Shown piece after piece: positions 25,120 through 36,561 of a stretch of 64,000 nucleotides of DNA (position 1 is its first letter; every line of letters starts with the position of its first letter). This DNA comes from Sweltsa coloradensis (taxonomy: Eukaryota > Arthropoda > Insecta > Plecoptera > Chloroperlidae), in NCBI GenBank assembly GCA_024449915.1, contig JAMZAV010001732.1, forward strand, positions 248,001 to 312,000, in the 5' to 3' direction. The notes below the pieces were generated by a model, which was given only the letters and a program-made list of their open reading frames with translations, searched no databases and had not been told where the DNA came from. A program made the position numbers and the translations under genes.

Positions 25120-26386
25120 ATGAAAGACATGATTCAACTCAGAAGAGTACAAGCCATGTTAAAAAGACAAATTTTGGAAAGCAAGAGAATAGCATTACAA
25201 GAATATGTGGAGCAAATAGATTACAGAAAGGATGGTGTCAAAGCACATAGATACTTCTCCAGTCTATGTAACCAAGAAAAGAGGGAAGAACAACAGGAGC
25301 CAATAATATATAAAGAAGTCCAACTCACCGAAGATAAGGATAAAGCAGAGGCGTTCTGTCAGTATATGTCACAACAAACAAGACCAATAAATAATAAACA
25401 TGTAAAAGTAGAGCAACCAAAATACATACATGATAACGAGGACCCTTATAATGCACCATTTAATATCCATGAATTGGGACAAGCATTAAGTAAACTGAAA
25501 AACAAGAAGTCACCAGGAGTTGACCTTATCTACCCTGAATTCTTGAAAAACCTAGGAAAGGAAGGGCAACTGGTATTACTGACACACTTCAATGCCATAT
25601 GGGAGGGAAACATACCAGATATATGGCGAAAAGCAGAAGTTATCCCCATAGTGAAGAAAGGAAAAGACAGTAGTAAAGTAGAGAGCTATAGGCCTATATC
25701 TCTCACAAGTATGATGTCAAAGCTCATGGAACGTATGGTAAACCAAAGACTAAAAATCTACCTGGAGACAAATAACCTCATAACAGAACACCAGGCAGGC
25801 TTCAGGAAAGATAGAAGCACTCTCGACCAAGTGGCATATCTACAGCAGGAGGTGAAGGAAGGCTTCAATAAACAACTAGCAACACTTGTGGTGTATGTTG
25901 ATTTCCAAACTGCATTTGATGTTGTGAACAGAAAGATCTTACTTACAAAAATGTCGGATATGAACATCCCAAGCAAAAAAAAAAAAATGAACTAAAAATT
26001 TCCTGAGCCAGAGGTATATGAGAGTGAGATATGGAAACAAAAGATCAAAATACAGAAAAACCAAGGCAGGAGTTCCCCAGGGAGCAGTCATGAGTCCTCA
26101 CCTTTTCTTGATCTTCATAAATGACCTAGCTGACTATATTGAAAAGAGAAGTGAGGTCAAAGTAAAAGCTGTTGCAGATGATGTGGTGCTGTGGTACAGT
26201 GGTAGAGATAAAGATAAGATGGAAATTGAAATGAATAAAGCCCTTAAAGCTCTGGAAGAATGGACAGAAAAGAATGCAATGATAGTTAACGAAAAGAAGA
26301 CCGTGTACGACTACCACACTAACGGGACGAAGTGTACCAACATTTTTACTCAAGTACAGAACAAACCTGTTACAGAAAGAAGATAA
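25120..26386 (+). pseudogene. LINE reverse transcriptase domain (broken)
   Basis: The first 291 codons hold RT motifs 0 to A: KKSPGVDLIYPEFLK, AEVIPIVKKGKD, YRPISLTSMMSKLMERM, HQAGFRKDRSTLDQ and VVYVDFQTAFDVV with the first catalytic aspartate. The frame breaks at an A-run (25,976-25,987). It resumes from about 26,018 with AGVPQGAVMSPHLF (motif B) and VKAVADDVVLWY, where the ADD pair carries the other two aspartates. All three catalytic aspartates survive despite the frameshift. Confidence 0.85.
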
Positions 26387-26686
26387 CCCAGTATACCTAG
26401 GTGTAACTATGGATCAAAAAATGACAATGACCAAGCATATTGAAAAAATGCAAGCAGCAGGAAGGAAGCGATTAAACCTGTTAAAAAGAGTTGCAGGTGT
26501 TACCTGGGGGGCAACAGAGAAACACATTATCTACCACATATAAAACCTATGTGAGACCACTGCTTGAATATGGTAATGCAATCATAACAAAAGCCCCTAA
26601 AAATGCACTACAATCCCTAAATAGGCGTCCAAAATTCCTGCACTCAGAATAGTTACTGAGGTGTTAAAACCACACCTATAGTAGCT

Positions 26687-27459
26687 ATGGAAGCAAAGGC
26701 CAATATTCCACCCCTAGAGGCCAGACAAAATGAAGCTGCAGGGATCCTATATGAAAAACTGGTAAGACTGGATCAGAACTACTGGGATAAAGAACCATGT
26801 GAAAAACATAAAACCCATGTAACATTCATAACGAAGGCACGACAAATAAATGAGCATTTAATTGGGAATGAGGCAATTAACAATAGACAAGACCTCCTAC
26901 CACCAAACATAAATGTTGCATTGTTAGAAATCCCACATGCATTGACAATACCTGACATCGACGGTAAGAAAAACAACCACTCATTGGTTCAACTAAAGAA
27001 ATTGACATTGGCATACATTCGCCAGAAATACCCAGAAAATGAATGGCTACATCTGTATACCGATGGATCAGCATCCCCAGGGGAAGGAAATGCGGGCGCA
27101 GGGATATACAGCCGAGAATTTTGAGGCTTCCTACCCAGCTGGTGCTAATGGAAGCAATTATGATGGAGAAATCCGAGCAATAGTTGAAGGCACTATTGAA
27201 ACTATCAAAATCTGAAAACCGGAAAATTGTGATCCTATCCGACTCCAAGACTGCCATTGCAGCCATTGCAAATAGGGAGGAAACAGAACCCGAAATTAGA
27301 CAATATAAACTACAGATTCTACGACTCATGAATGATGGGAACAAAATTGTGCTACAATGGATACCGGCCCACTGTGGCATATATGGTAATGAGAAGGCCG
27401 ACTACCTAGCCAAACAAGGTAGCAAAAAGCAACAAGAAAGTAAAAAAACTGTCACATAA
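26687..27459 (+). pseudogene. LINE RNase H domain (broken)
   Basis: LHLYTDGSASPGEGNAGAG near 27,050 is the first RNase H strand with its catalytic aspartate. After a stop at 27,122 the frame resumes with KIVILSDSKTAIAAIANRE (D of the DSK motif) and IVLQWIPAHCGIYGNEKADYLAK, the HxGxxGNExAD motif. The order and spacing are those of LINE-encoded RNase H. Confidence 0.85.
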
Positions 27460-27556
27460 ATCTCTCAAATCTCACCTGCATGCGTCGACAGACAAAGCAG
27501 TCCGTAAGGAATGGCAAGAGAGGGGGCAGAATAAACTGTGGGAAGATTACACTAGA

Positions 27557-27835
27557 ATGAGGCCGACTGGTAAACGTAAGTGCTACAGTAGAAAAATAGA
27601 GACAGCTCAATTCCGGCTTCAAACAGGACACGACCTACTCGGAAAGCACCTCCATAGATTTGGAATTTTTGAATCTAGTGTCTGTCGGATGTGTGGAGCT
27701 GGGGAACAAGACAGGAAACATCTTTTTCAATGTACATATATAAAGCTTGAACGCGACAAAATGCCAAATGGCATGGATCGGAGCGAACAGGAGTCCTATC
27801 TCTACTGGCTAACTAGAAAACACATGATGACATGA
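27557..27835 (+). pseudogene. LINE C-terminal Cys-His knuckle
   Basis: RLQTGHDLLGKHLHRFG followed by CRMCGAGEQDRKHLFQC is the usual C-terminal C-x2-C..H-x4-C ending of RNase H-bearing LINEs of the I/Jockey group. The frame stays open for 92 codons and ends before the 3' GAA repeat. Confidence 0.75.
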
Positions 27836-27933
27836 ATAATGTCAATTGTTGGCATATGAAAAGAAGAAGAAGAAATTTTGTGCCTATCTCGGTCTATACA
27901 CTATTGTCCAAAATTGGCATGTAGTCTTACAGA

Positions 27934-28365
27934 GCCAGCGGTTTAGCCAAGGTTGTTTAGCCAGTTCCCACTCGAACACCGAAGTTAAGCAACCTCGGGC
28001 GTGGTCAGGGGGAGAGTGGGTGAACGCTCTGCCCTGAAACTCATGTATATCGCTGGCTAGAGCAGATAGAATGTTCGAGAGCTAGTGTAACGGCTTTGTT
28101 CTCCTCGACGTCTGCTCGGCAGTCCGGGTTAGTGGAGGAACCTATATGACTGTCAAGGTAACACCGTCCTTTCGAATGGGACGTTAAGCCGTTGGTCTCC
28201 TTGGTACTTTTCGAAAGGAGTGTGCTGCGTGCCGGTACCGGTTTTCCCCTCCTCCCTTCTGTTCATACTTCATCCTCATCTATCACCACTCATCGTCTCT
28301 GATAGCCGAAGTCCATTAATATGAGACGTTAAGCAATATCAAATCAATCAATCAAAGGCTTACAG
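27934..28365 (+). mobile_element. 5S rRNA-derived SINE (SINE3 type)
   Basis: The first 124 bases (27,934-28,057) are 5S rRNA-like. The ends GCCAGCG and CGCTGGC pair as helix I. The internal promoter region ACACCGAAGTTAAGCAACC/TCGGGCGTGGTCAG and GAGTGGGTGAACGC match 5S boxes A to C. A non-5S body follows, with CCTTTCGAATGGGACGTTAAG near 28,170, then ATATGAGACGTTAAGCAAT and an (ATCA)n end. A genuine 5S gene is unlikely because of the long attached body and tail and the single-copy position next to a LINE end. Confidence 0.8.
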
Positions 28366-28571
28366 GGAGTTTGTGTAGGCCCTACTGCCCAAAAATGTAG
28401 AAAACTGTTTTACTTCTATATTCTAATTCCCCTTTCTCTTTCATTCAGCCAACTTTATATCCATCTTTCTAGAACGAATATCCGGTAGAGGGCGATACAA
28501 TAGCCTTACATTAGTAAGTTAAGAAATGGAATGAAGAAATAGATGTTTGTTTATATACTAGGAAGCTTCGC

Positions 28572-29184
28572 AAACGCTTTTTCAGGCGCGTTGTTGGATG
28601 AGCGTAATTGTTTAAAAACGAAAAAAAGCGTAAAATTGCGATTTTCATAAGAAATAATTATTCGATTACGCTAAAATTTCACGCGAATATATTAATTCAT
28701 AAAATTAAGGTTTTGTGAAAAAATTATTACAATCGGATAAAGCATGTAGATGTTATAAGTCGAAGAAATTTGAAAAATAAAAAAATCGTAAAATTGCCAT
28801 TATCATGAAAAAAAATTTTTTTGATTACGCTCTAATTTCACACAAATATATTAATTCATAAAATTAAGGTTCTGTAAAAAAAAATCATTACAATCGGATA
28901 CATCATGTAGGTGTTATAAGTCAAGGAAATTTTAAAAATCGAAAAAAAATCGTAAAATTGCGATTTTCATAAGAAATAATTTTTCGATTGCGCTCAAAAA
29001 CGTGGCAGTTCCAAGTTCAGAGATTTCGAAGGTCTCCAAAAAATGTCATCGCAATTGGAATATTGGTTTAGCCGGAATCGTGCTAACAGACAGACAAAAA
29101 TACAAAAAGAAAGAGAGAAAAAAAAAACCTTCCGGATTTTTTTCTCCAGTGTAGTGAAATGGAATCTTTGCTACGCTCATCCAA
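28572..29184 (+). mobile_element. TTGGATGAGCG-family element, copy 2
   Basis: Starts CAAACGCTTTTTCAGGCGCG and TTGTTGGATGAGCG, and ends GCTACGCTCATCCAA. Inside are two tandem modules with TTCATAAAATTAAGGTT(C)TGT and ATCATGTAGGTGTTATAAG, plus the family CGGAATCGTGCTAACAGACAGAC word. It lacks the GTAGCCCCACCC block of copy 1, so the family has at least two body types. Confidence 0.8.
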
Positions 29185-29329
29185 AAATCACTTTGGCTAT
29201 TTGGCTATATTTGTTAGTGAAGGAAACAAGATCCAAATGTTGTTTTGTGCACAATTAATGTAGATTTTTGACATTTTGTGTCTGTGGCATCATCCGCAAC
29301 TGACGGCCGATTGTTCTGTTCCTCCGCAG

Positions 29330-29510
29330 CCAAGATGAACGTGTCGGACTTTGCCTTCACCTCGACGCTGCCCACTGTGCAGGCGTATCAACGTCACGAG
29401 CTGAGTCTGCTCCGCATGGACGACCTTCTGAGGCACGGAGTCTCGGGCGAGGGGCCGCCGTGTGACAGCGCGCGGGCCCTGTGCGAGATGCTGCTAGACT
29501 TCGCCACACG
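29330..29510 (+). CDS. PP2C-like protein (CG9801-like), internal exon d
   Basis: The acceptor TCCTCCGCAG/CC completes the phase-1 codon and the donor ACACG/GTACGC leaves phase 2. It reads AKMNVSDFAFTSTLPTVQAYQRHELSLLRMDDLLRHG..DSARALCEMLLDFATR. The CEMLLDFA helix corresponds to the helix that precedes the final strand of PP2C folds. The segment usually following it, a G-S-x-D-N metal motif, is not visible here or at the start of the next exon. Confidence 0.9.
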
Positions 29511-29739
29511 GTACGCACGGCAGGAATATATTTCAAGGGTGCTGCCATGAGTACGATAGGATGTAACTGCAAGGTGCTCTACAAACATCCCAGTGGACAG
29601 AGTGTGGAAAATACGTATTTTTGAAGTGTTTTTTTGTGTTTTAGAAGAATTTAAAATGATGAATATTTGTATTTCATTATTTGTGTAAACCTAGGTGATA
29701 TGTAGAATAAAATTAAAAGTATAAGTTTTTGGGTGGGGG

Positions 29740-29830
29740 CAAGAGAGATATGGGCCCCACCCCCCTCCATAGTCTAGTTTGGCGCATTATTACCTAACGG
29801 TTAACGTGCCCTTTATCCAAATAAACTAGA
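29740..29830 (+). repeat. SINE 3'-end fragment
   Basis: GGCGCATTATTACCTAACGG followed by GCCCTTTATCCAAATAAAC resembles the end of the second SINE segment at 17,440-17,500. It is a short truncated copy with no head visible. Confidence 0.4.
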
Positions 29831-30115
29831 AATCTAAGTTCAAAAATTAAACTTCTGTTGTCTTCTCTATTGTACCCTAGATTCACTGCCATGCTGATTG
29901 TTAATAATTTTGGATGCTTCTTTTTGATAATATTAATAGGTAGCCAAATTTTGAACTTCACACTGGAATTACTGATGGTTACAACTTTCGTACTACCCAT
30001 GAGTGCTGCTTCCTTAATTTTTCACTTCCTTGTGTCTGCTCTCAAAATAACTAAATAATTTAAAATTTAACTTCCTAAGGTGTCATTGTAATTTAGAAAA
30101 TCAACTAATAACTTC

Positions 30116-30477
30116 TAATATTCAATACAATTCAGAAGTTTGCAAAATCCATCCCGATCAGGAAATATCAACAATTCCACCTACGGGAGTGTTTACCGAC
30201 TATCCAAATCTAGAAATAAACCCTCGCTCATACCTGCGTAAGCCGTACGGTAATAACAAATTATAAATTATATTTGTTTGGTCAGTTCAAAGGCAACATA
30301 TATTTGTTGCAGTACTGTTCCATCAATTCAGATCTATAATGCAACTACAATTCAGAAGTTAAAAGTTACCGTCTCGGTGGTCTTGTTTGCCTACCTGGAA
30401 TGTGGGAGACTTGGGTTCGAACCCCGATCGGGATGGAGTTTTATTTCTGAATTGTATTAAATATTAACAATTCCACC
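30116..30477. mobile_element. Inverted tRNA-SINE pair with direct repeats
   Basis: A plus-oriented tRNA-like head at about 30,370-30,425 has GGTGGTCTTGTTTGCC and box B GGGTTCGAACCCC. Its end (30,427-30,466) is matched in reverse at 30,116-30,159. An almost identical 19-bp direct repeat (AAATATYAACAATTCCACC) lies at 30,163-30,181 and 30,459-30,477, which would fit the target duplication of the right copy. It sits in intron d. Confidence 0.5.
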
Positions 30478-30603
30478 AACCACCCAACCAACCAAATCGA
30501 GAAATAATAACTTCTTATTGACTTTATTGTTCAATATGTCAATCCATAACGTTGTCAGTTGTCACCATTTCCATTTGTTTTGAACCGTTGTTGTCCCCGC
30601 CAG

Positions 30604-30823
30604 GCTGACGGCCGCCAAGCGTCACATCCTGGAAGACACGGACCTGTACCTGGAACCCGATCCGGCCTCGGAGTCCGGGACCAAAGAGCTGAGCAAGCTG
30701 GAGCAGCGTTCCCGCCGGAAGAAGGTCCTCGACAAGCTACAGATGGTTCCCGGGAAGCTGGACCACGCGTCCGTCGTCGCCTACAAGGCGGGGTTCGGGG
30801 ACGTCAGGGAGACCAATCTGTGA
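30604..30823 (+). CDS. PP2C-like protein (CG9801-like), last exon
   Basis: The acceptor CCCCGCCAG/G completes the split Arg codon from exon d. It reads LTAAKRHILEDTDLYLEPDP...KLEQRSRRKKVLDKLQMVPGKLDHASVVAYKAGFGDVRETNL and stops at TGA 30,821-30,823. The KLEQRSRRKK segment is strongly basic. The five exons 16,673-30,823 join without a frame break and give about 358 residues of a longer protein. PP2C enzymes remove phosphate from Ser/Thr with two metal ions. Whether this one is catalytic is uncertain because the last metal-site motif is not evident. Confidence 0.9.
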
Positions 30824-31143
30824 TTGCCCCACGTTGGGGAGCCAATTGTAAATAGTCGCCCGCTAGAAACTGTGCACGATTAAAACCAGGGTTCGGTGAT
30901 TGATTGGAAGTGTGTTGGCTTATCTTGAAACACGAGCGATGAATTCGTACGGCCGAGTATATTTTGTTTTTCGAATAGTTGGAACCACTTTTGTTTACGT
31001 TTTTAGAAAAGAGACTTTTGTACGTGTTCTGTGCTGGACACAATTGAAACACTACTACATATTTTCTTGGACTCCATTCTAAATTGAAAAACTATAATTT
31101 TAATTCATTTTCTAACTTTTAAATCACCAGCCATAGTCTGTTG

Positions 31144-31184
31144 AATAAAAATAGTCAAAGACACTTTTTTAAATTTTAAATAAA
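31144..31184 (+). promoter_or_regulatory. Candidate poly(A) signals of the PP2C-like gene
   Basis: Two AATAAA hexamers at 31,144 and 31,179, about 320-355 bases past the stop codon. They are plausible, but AATAAA is common by chance in this AT-rich sequence. Confidence 0.4.
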
Positions 31185-31189
31185 AGTTG

Positions 31190-33330
31190 GTAACTGCATT
31201 ACCAAATTATTGTGAAACTCAAAATGTTATTACACTTAAATATTAAATCGTTACGAAAAGTTCTTTGGTTTTTAGGACACGTTTCCCGACGTCTCGGCTG
31301 ATAAATCAAATCGAGCCCCATTCTTTCGGTCGAAAGCTGCGATCTTGTTCGTGCTTGCAGAGTCTTATCTAATTTATTTCCGCCCCGATGTTTCGAGGCG
31401 AGTCTGTTACAGCTCGCAACCATCGCGTTGTCATCTAGTTTTATTCTTGAACACAGAATTTCGTAACGCAAGGTGGAATTGCATAGTTAACGAAACTTGA
31501 AGAGTTTATGACTGAAATACGGCTATGTCTATGTGTATGTTGTAGAAGTTTATGATTGTTGATCGCGTGGTTCAAATGTTGTTGATTAGCGATGTTGTCT
31601 TTGCTTCTACCTGGCTCTAAGATAGGTAGCCTACAGTATGTTTGGGTTAACGCATGTACAGTTAATAGTCCTCTTTATATTTTCACTTGATATTACGTAG
31701 ATTTGCACCATTGCATGTGGAATCATATTCAATGTAGTTACGGACATTCCAAGACTTTCATTTTTCACCAAAACAACTTGAAATGTCCATAGATAATCTT
31801 TCATCGAGATCGTGGATAAGCTACGCGAGTATAACGACAAACTTCGATATCGTAAACACGCTTGATTCGTGCTTGGTGTATCGACGTCTATCCATATTAT
31901 GTTATTCAATGTAGCTAGGTATTTAATAGTTAAGCATGGAAAAGTCAAATCTAATTTTAAAAAACTATTTTTTTATCACAAAACTTGCAATATATTTTGC
32001 ATTTTTTTAATAACCTTGACTTTGTTGTTATTTTATTGAATGTGATACGTTTTCTTTATTTAAGTAGTTGTAGATTAGGCCATCACTTCACGTTTGCCCT
32101 CTACAGAGCTTTGGAAGGAGGAGGGATGGGGGGGGGGTCCTGGCCTCTTTCAAAGCATCACATGTTCTAGTTAAAGTTGATATTATATAGGACAAGTTAT
32201 GTGTTAGTGAGACTATCATAGGGAACAAGCAAGTAAATCCGCAAAATACGCCTAAAAATGTGGTTGGAACTTTGTTCACACATTTTATCAAACTGTTATA
32301 TTTTAGTGAAACTGCACTTATGAATTAATTCTTCTATAACTGGGAGAAAACTGAATTTCTGCGCTTAAACATGCCAACCGTCAAAATTAGTGTTTTGTTA
32401 GGCCTACTTCTGATAATCTCTTTTAAGAGTGACGTAAAAGTAAACCGTTTTAGTTGTGACGAGCCCACGAGCGATCACAAAACAATGACGTACTCAACCA
32501 AGGCATTGGAATGTGCTGCTAATAGAATAAAATAGCCAGGGTGCACGCTTTAAAGTTTTAGTTTTTTGCGTGTGTCTTGAAAATATTACAAAAATCGTTA
32601 CAACTAAAATCACCTCTAAACATTGTGTTCTTTGTAATGCTGTTCCATTGATGCTGTCTTTTAGAATAATGTTTCTTTTGACATTCAAACATAAAGTTTA
32701 TCAAAAGTGAAGTAGCACTATATTACCAACAGCCAATTTAAAACCATTTTAAAATAATAAATAATTCTAATGAATCTTTTTTCTGATTACAGCATTTTTT
32801 TTGTTGATTGCCATTTATTGCTTTAAAAGCATTTGTTTCTCGTGGAGTGGATAACCTGGTTAAGAAATTTCAACATAGGCCTACACTTATTTTAATTAAC
32901 TCGTTAACTTACTTAGTTGTACGTGTTAGGAATTATTAACAGTGTCAATGTAATATTTTGTAAATATCTTTCAAAACTAGGTTTTCTGTTGTTGTGTGTG
33001 TGTGTGTGGTCCTTTTTAAAAAAAAGCATTGAGTCTTTGAATCTGTTAATTTACTTTTAGTTCAACAAATATATTTTCATAGTCATCAATGAGAATATCT
33101 GTTAGCATATTATATTTGCAACTTACGATGATATCTTTGGAATATATTACTTACTACATAATATAAATAATAGTCATCTCACGGTGATTAGACCTGCGCT
33201 GTGGATACATTGCTCTAAACTACTAATCAAATAACTTGGGCATGAATAATAATAATTTTAACTACCTACTTTTTTAAGGCGGCTGCTTTCTATGATAAGA
33301 TATGTAGTCTTGGACATCACTGAAAAGTTA
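31190..33330. other. Intergenic, nothing recognised
   Basis: AT-rich sequence between the two genes. A 90-codon minus frame at 31,199-31,471 has no family resemblance. A (GT)n tract lies near 32,990-33,008. No element boundary was found. Confidence 0.5.
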
Positions 33331-33337
33331 CGCGGAT

Positions 33338-33572
33338 TAGACGATTCAAATAATCACCAGCACCTTCTTTCTATTTCGCGTACAAATCGTTACGGGAGAA
33401 GAGGAGTTCAGTTCAACTCCCCGGCAGTGAGTGTGTGACAGACTGTGTCTCTCTCAAAGCCATGCAGTCCGCCACACATCCAAGTCCACGGCAGCCAAGG
33501 TGTTCAACTCCCTATCTCCCAGAATGCTTTGCACGCGATATAGACATCGCTGGTGATTATTCAAGTCGTCTA
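33338..33572. mobile_element. Short inverted-repeat element
   Basis: 24-bp arms, 20 of 24 matching: TAGACGATTCAAATAATCAC at the left and, inverted, GTGATTATTCAAGTCGTCTA at the right. The 235-bp unit has a moderately GC-rich centre (TCCGCCACACATCCAAGTCC). No clear target duplication. Probably a MITE. Confidence 0.5.
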
Positions 33573-33579
33573 TTGATGG

Positions 33580-36120
33580 AGGGAGCGGATACTGAAACAA
33601 TAAATTAATAAATACCAAATAGACCTACTGAATAATAATATATGTTTTGTGGGGGTGTAAACGGGAAAATCAAAAGAACTTTCACACATAGGCCACATAC
33701 AAAACTTGACTCTGCAAGAGAAATGAAAGATAACTAAGATTTGCTTCATATTATTTCATGTCAGGTAGGTTACTTACCCTTGGTAACTGTATAGTGTCAG
33801 TATTAAAGGAACCTCTAACATTCCAGTTTGAAATACTTTTATAGCTATGATATACTAATGACTAATGACAATGAGCTAGAATTCGCTACATAGGTACTAT
33901 AATCCGGTCAGGTTCTTTGGTATATCCGGGAAGGAATTTTTCATGCTTGACTTAAGACATGAACAGGAATTTTGGTCCATACATTTCGGGAAACGGGACA
34001 AGATTGGGATTTGGGTTATGGGCCTACAAAGATTTCATGCTTCACCAAAAAAAAATTGAAAAAAAAACAACCATTTTAAATTTGAGCTAACTTGCAAAGA
34101 TGGAAGGTATTAATGAGTTTTGTAGATGCTTTTGTTTGGCCATTCTACAGTAGTAATTTACCAGTAGGCCTACACTGTATACCTATTACCTACCAATTAT
34201 ACGTGGTAAATATAGTTTGTGAGCGTCCACGATTGCTGTTTAAAATCGGTACACGGTACATAAACTCGTATTCTCTCTTGAAGTATGTAGTACGTAGACG
34301 AGCCCATGTTAAAATGCCAAATGGTGATCAAGCACGGTACAAAGATGCAGAGATATAAACAGAGCTAGAATGTAGTGAAAAGTGATTGTTGACAAAGAAG
34401 CTAATTTCACATGCTTTCAAAACTAGGGACAGTATTATCACCAATTTTTTTTTTTTTTTTTTACTTTTGATTAATGATATCAGTGGCGTAGGAACTGGGG
34501 TGGGGGTGGGGGGCAAAACTAATGTGAGTTAAATATTTATCCCAGAATTTCCGTAATTAATATGCACACGCACAAACACAATTCGACAGTCACCTTGGTA
34601 AAACGAATACAAAATGCTTCGTCATTACATAAAAAAATAGGTTGAAATTTACTAAAATGTGCCACTTCACGTTCATTTTTTTAGTTTTTAGATCGCAGAT
34701 AGTTGCTGTAAAACATCGTTTACAGAGTCCGAGTGCAGTTAAAACATGACGAAATAACTGTAGTATGGTGATTTTTTTTCCATCCCAGCTTCGGCCCATA
34801 AATTCTGATAATGGATTCCCCCCCCCCCCCCCAACTTTCAAAACGTTCCTACGCGCCTGAATGATATCATTTTGAATACGTAATTATTTGAGCAGGTATG
34901 ATGTAATAAAATTTCAATTTAAAGTACGGACTTACTATTTAAATTATGAATCAAATATAATAAAGTTGTTTAGTATTTGTGAATATTATTCATAAATGAT
35001 TCGAACATTCATACAGGCCTAGTAGTGTAAGTATTCTACCCCAGTAAACACCGTCTGTAAATATAAGAGATGCACAACGATGAAATAAAAATAATTGATT
35101 GTCGGTTTGTGTAAGTGCTAGAAATTCATCAAATTAAATTATGCAAGTTTTGGACAATTTTTGAATATCAATTATCGTGTGCATCCCTAGTAAATATGGG
35201 AGCTTCAGATAGAAATCCGTCGGACATCAACGAAATAGATTGGACTGCACAGTTGTAAAGATAGTGAGTGCTAGAAACGTTCATATTTTATTTTTTCTAG
35301 GAAGGCATTAAAAATGTTGACTGAGTGAATAGAAAATTTATAATCAATTTGTGCATTTTGATTGCTATATTTATTAGTAATCCCTACAACTGTGGGAATA
35401 GATAATGGAATGGGATAAGATAAGAATTAGACGTTGCAGGCCTAGCAGTGAAAACTGGAAAGGGATGAACTATTGTTGTACATGTTTAGTCCAGTTAAAT
35501 TTTGTTCAGTTGTTCGATTATGTTACAAGAGTTTTTTTCTAGTGGGTACACCTTACAGCAAAGGTTTACGGGGAATATCCTTCGTTAACAACCTTCAAAA
35601 GTTTCCTTTTTTGGATGAAAAAATTGGAGTTAAAAAATTGTTCCATAATGTTTGGGCAAATTCTCTGGATTCGGCAATCAAGTGATTTTGAAATTGATAT
35701 TTAACATTGTTGATCTGAACTCCGAACAAACACAACCATCTTAACTTCTCAGGGCGTCCAACCGACGGTCGGGAGACCCAGGTTTGATACCCGGTCGAGA
35801 CAAATTTTTGGACTGATTTTCATATTTAAAGTAATTTAGTGTTATTTAACCTTGATCTCTTGCAACCCTCCAGAATTATTTATTCTTTATTTAACTTAAC
35901 CCTAGTAGGGCAAAAATATTACAAATTAAATTAAACTGTAAGGTTTGAAATGTTCATATTTGTTAATTCAGTGTAAGACATTATTTTCTGGTGGAGTGAT
36001 GTATAATTAAATCTGTCATTGGCTCATTGCTTGATGTGAAAGTATTGCCGATATCGAGCAGTCGTTGCTTGTTGTCTTGTTGCTTGCGATTGCACGTCGC
36101 TCGCAAAGTTGTACAGACGC
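33580..36120. other. Intergenic, mostly featureless
   Basis: A C-run at 34,817-34,832, a T-run at 34,446-34,461, and one tRNA-like box B (CAGGTTTGATACCCGG, near 35,780) after GTCCAACCGACGGTCGGGAG. The last suggests a degenerate tRNA-derived SINE head at about 35,745-35,830. No gene recognised. Confidence 0.4.
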
Positions 36121-36133
36121 TACAGAGAGCATG

Positions 36134-36561
36134 CTAATATAATTATGAAATTTTTAGAGCAGGTGAGATTAATTATGTAATGAGTTATTTGGGCTGTACA
36201 CTGAACTTTAATGAAGAAAACTATATGAAACAATATTTCGACAACTATTCAGGTCATCTTCCATGGGTTTATTGACAGTTGACAATACATCAGTAACAAA
36301 AACAAAAATCAAAATTTAAACATCAATTTGACCAGAAAAACTCATGAGTACCATCTTAGAAAAAATTAAATCAGTTAAAGATGTTGCCAACCAACAAAAT
36401 ATAAAAACACAATATCAAAAATTATATAAGCTATGACTGGCTTGGGTCAAACACTTTCCATATAGTAGCATGAAAATATTCAACAATAATATTGTTTCAC
36501 ATAGGTAGTTTTCTTCATTTAACTGCAGTGTACAGTCCAAGTAACTCATTGCGTTATTAAT
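36134..36561. mobile_element. TIR element with about 70-bp arms
   Basis: The left arm (about 36,168-36,235: TAATGAGTTATTTGGGCTGT, then AAGAAAACTATATGAAACAA) is matched in reverse by the right arm (about 36,485-36,561). The unit is flanked by the direct repeat TACAGAGAGCATG at 36,121-36,133 and 36,562-36,574. The middle has no ORF. Probably a non-autonomous DNA element. A 13-bp duplication is longer than usual, so the outer edges may be misplaced. Confidence 0.6.

Larger units (their letters stand above)
24030..27877 (+). mobile_element. LINE of the I/Jockey group with RNase H, decayed
   Basis: Modules in order on the plus strand: AP endonuclease, reverse transcriptase, RNase H and a terminal Cys-His knuckle. 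It ends in a short GAA repeat near 27,860. An RNase H domain after the RT places it with the I, LOA, R1 or related clades rather than CR1 or RTE. The clade is not resolved. At least five frame breaks make it inactive. It sits in intron c of the PP2C-like gene in the same orientation as the gene. Confidence 0.85.

Noticed and set aside
27934..28057. Functional 5S rRNA gene
   Set aside because: It is fused to a 300-bp body and tail shared with another SINE and follows directly after a dead LINE; no tandem 5S array is present.
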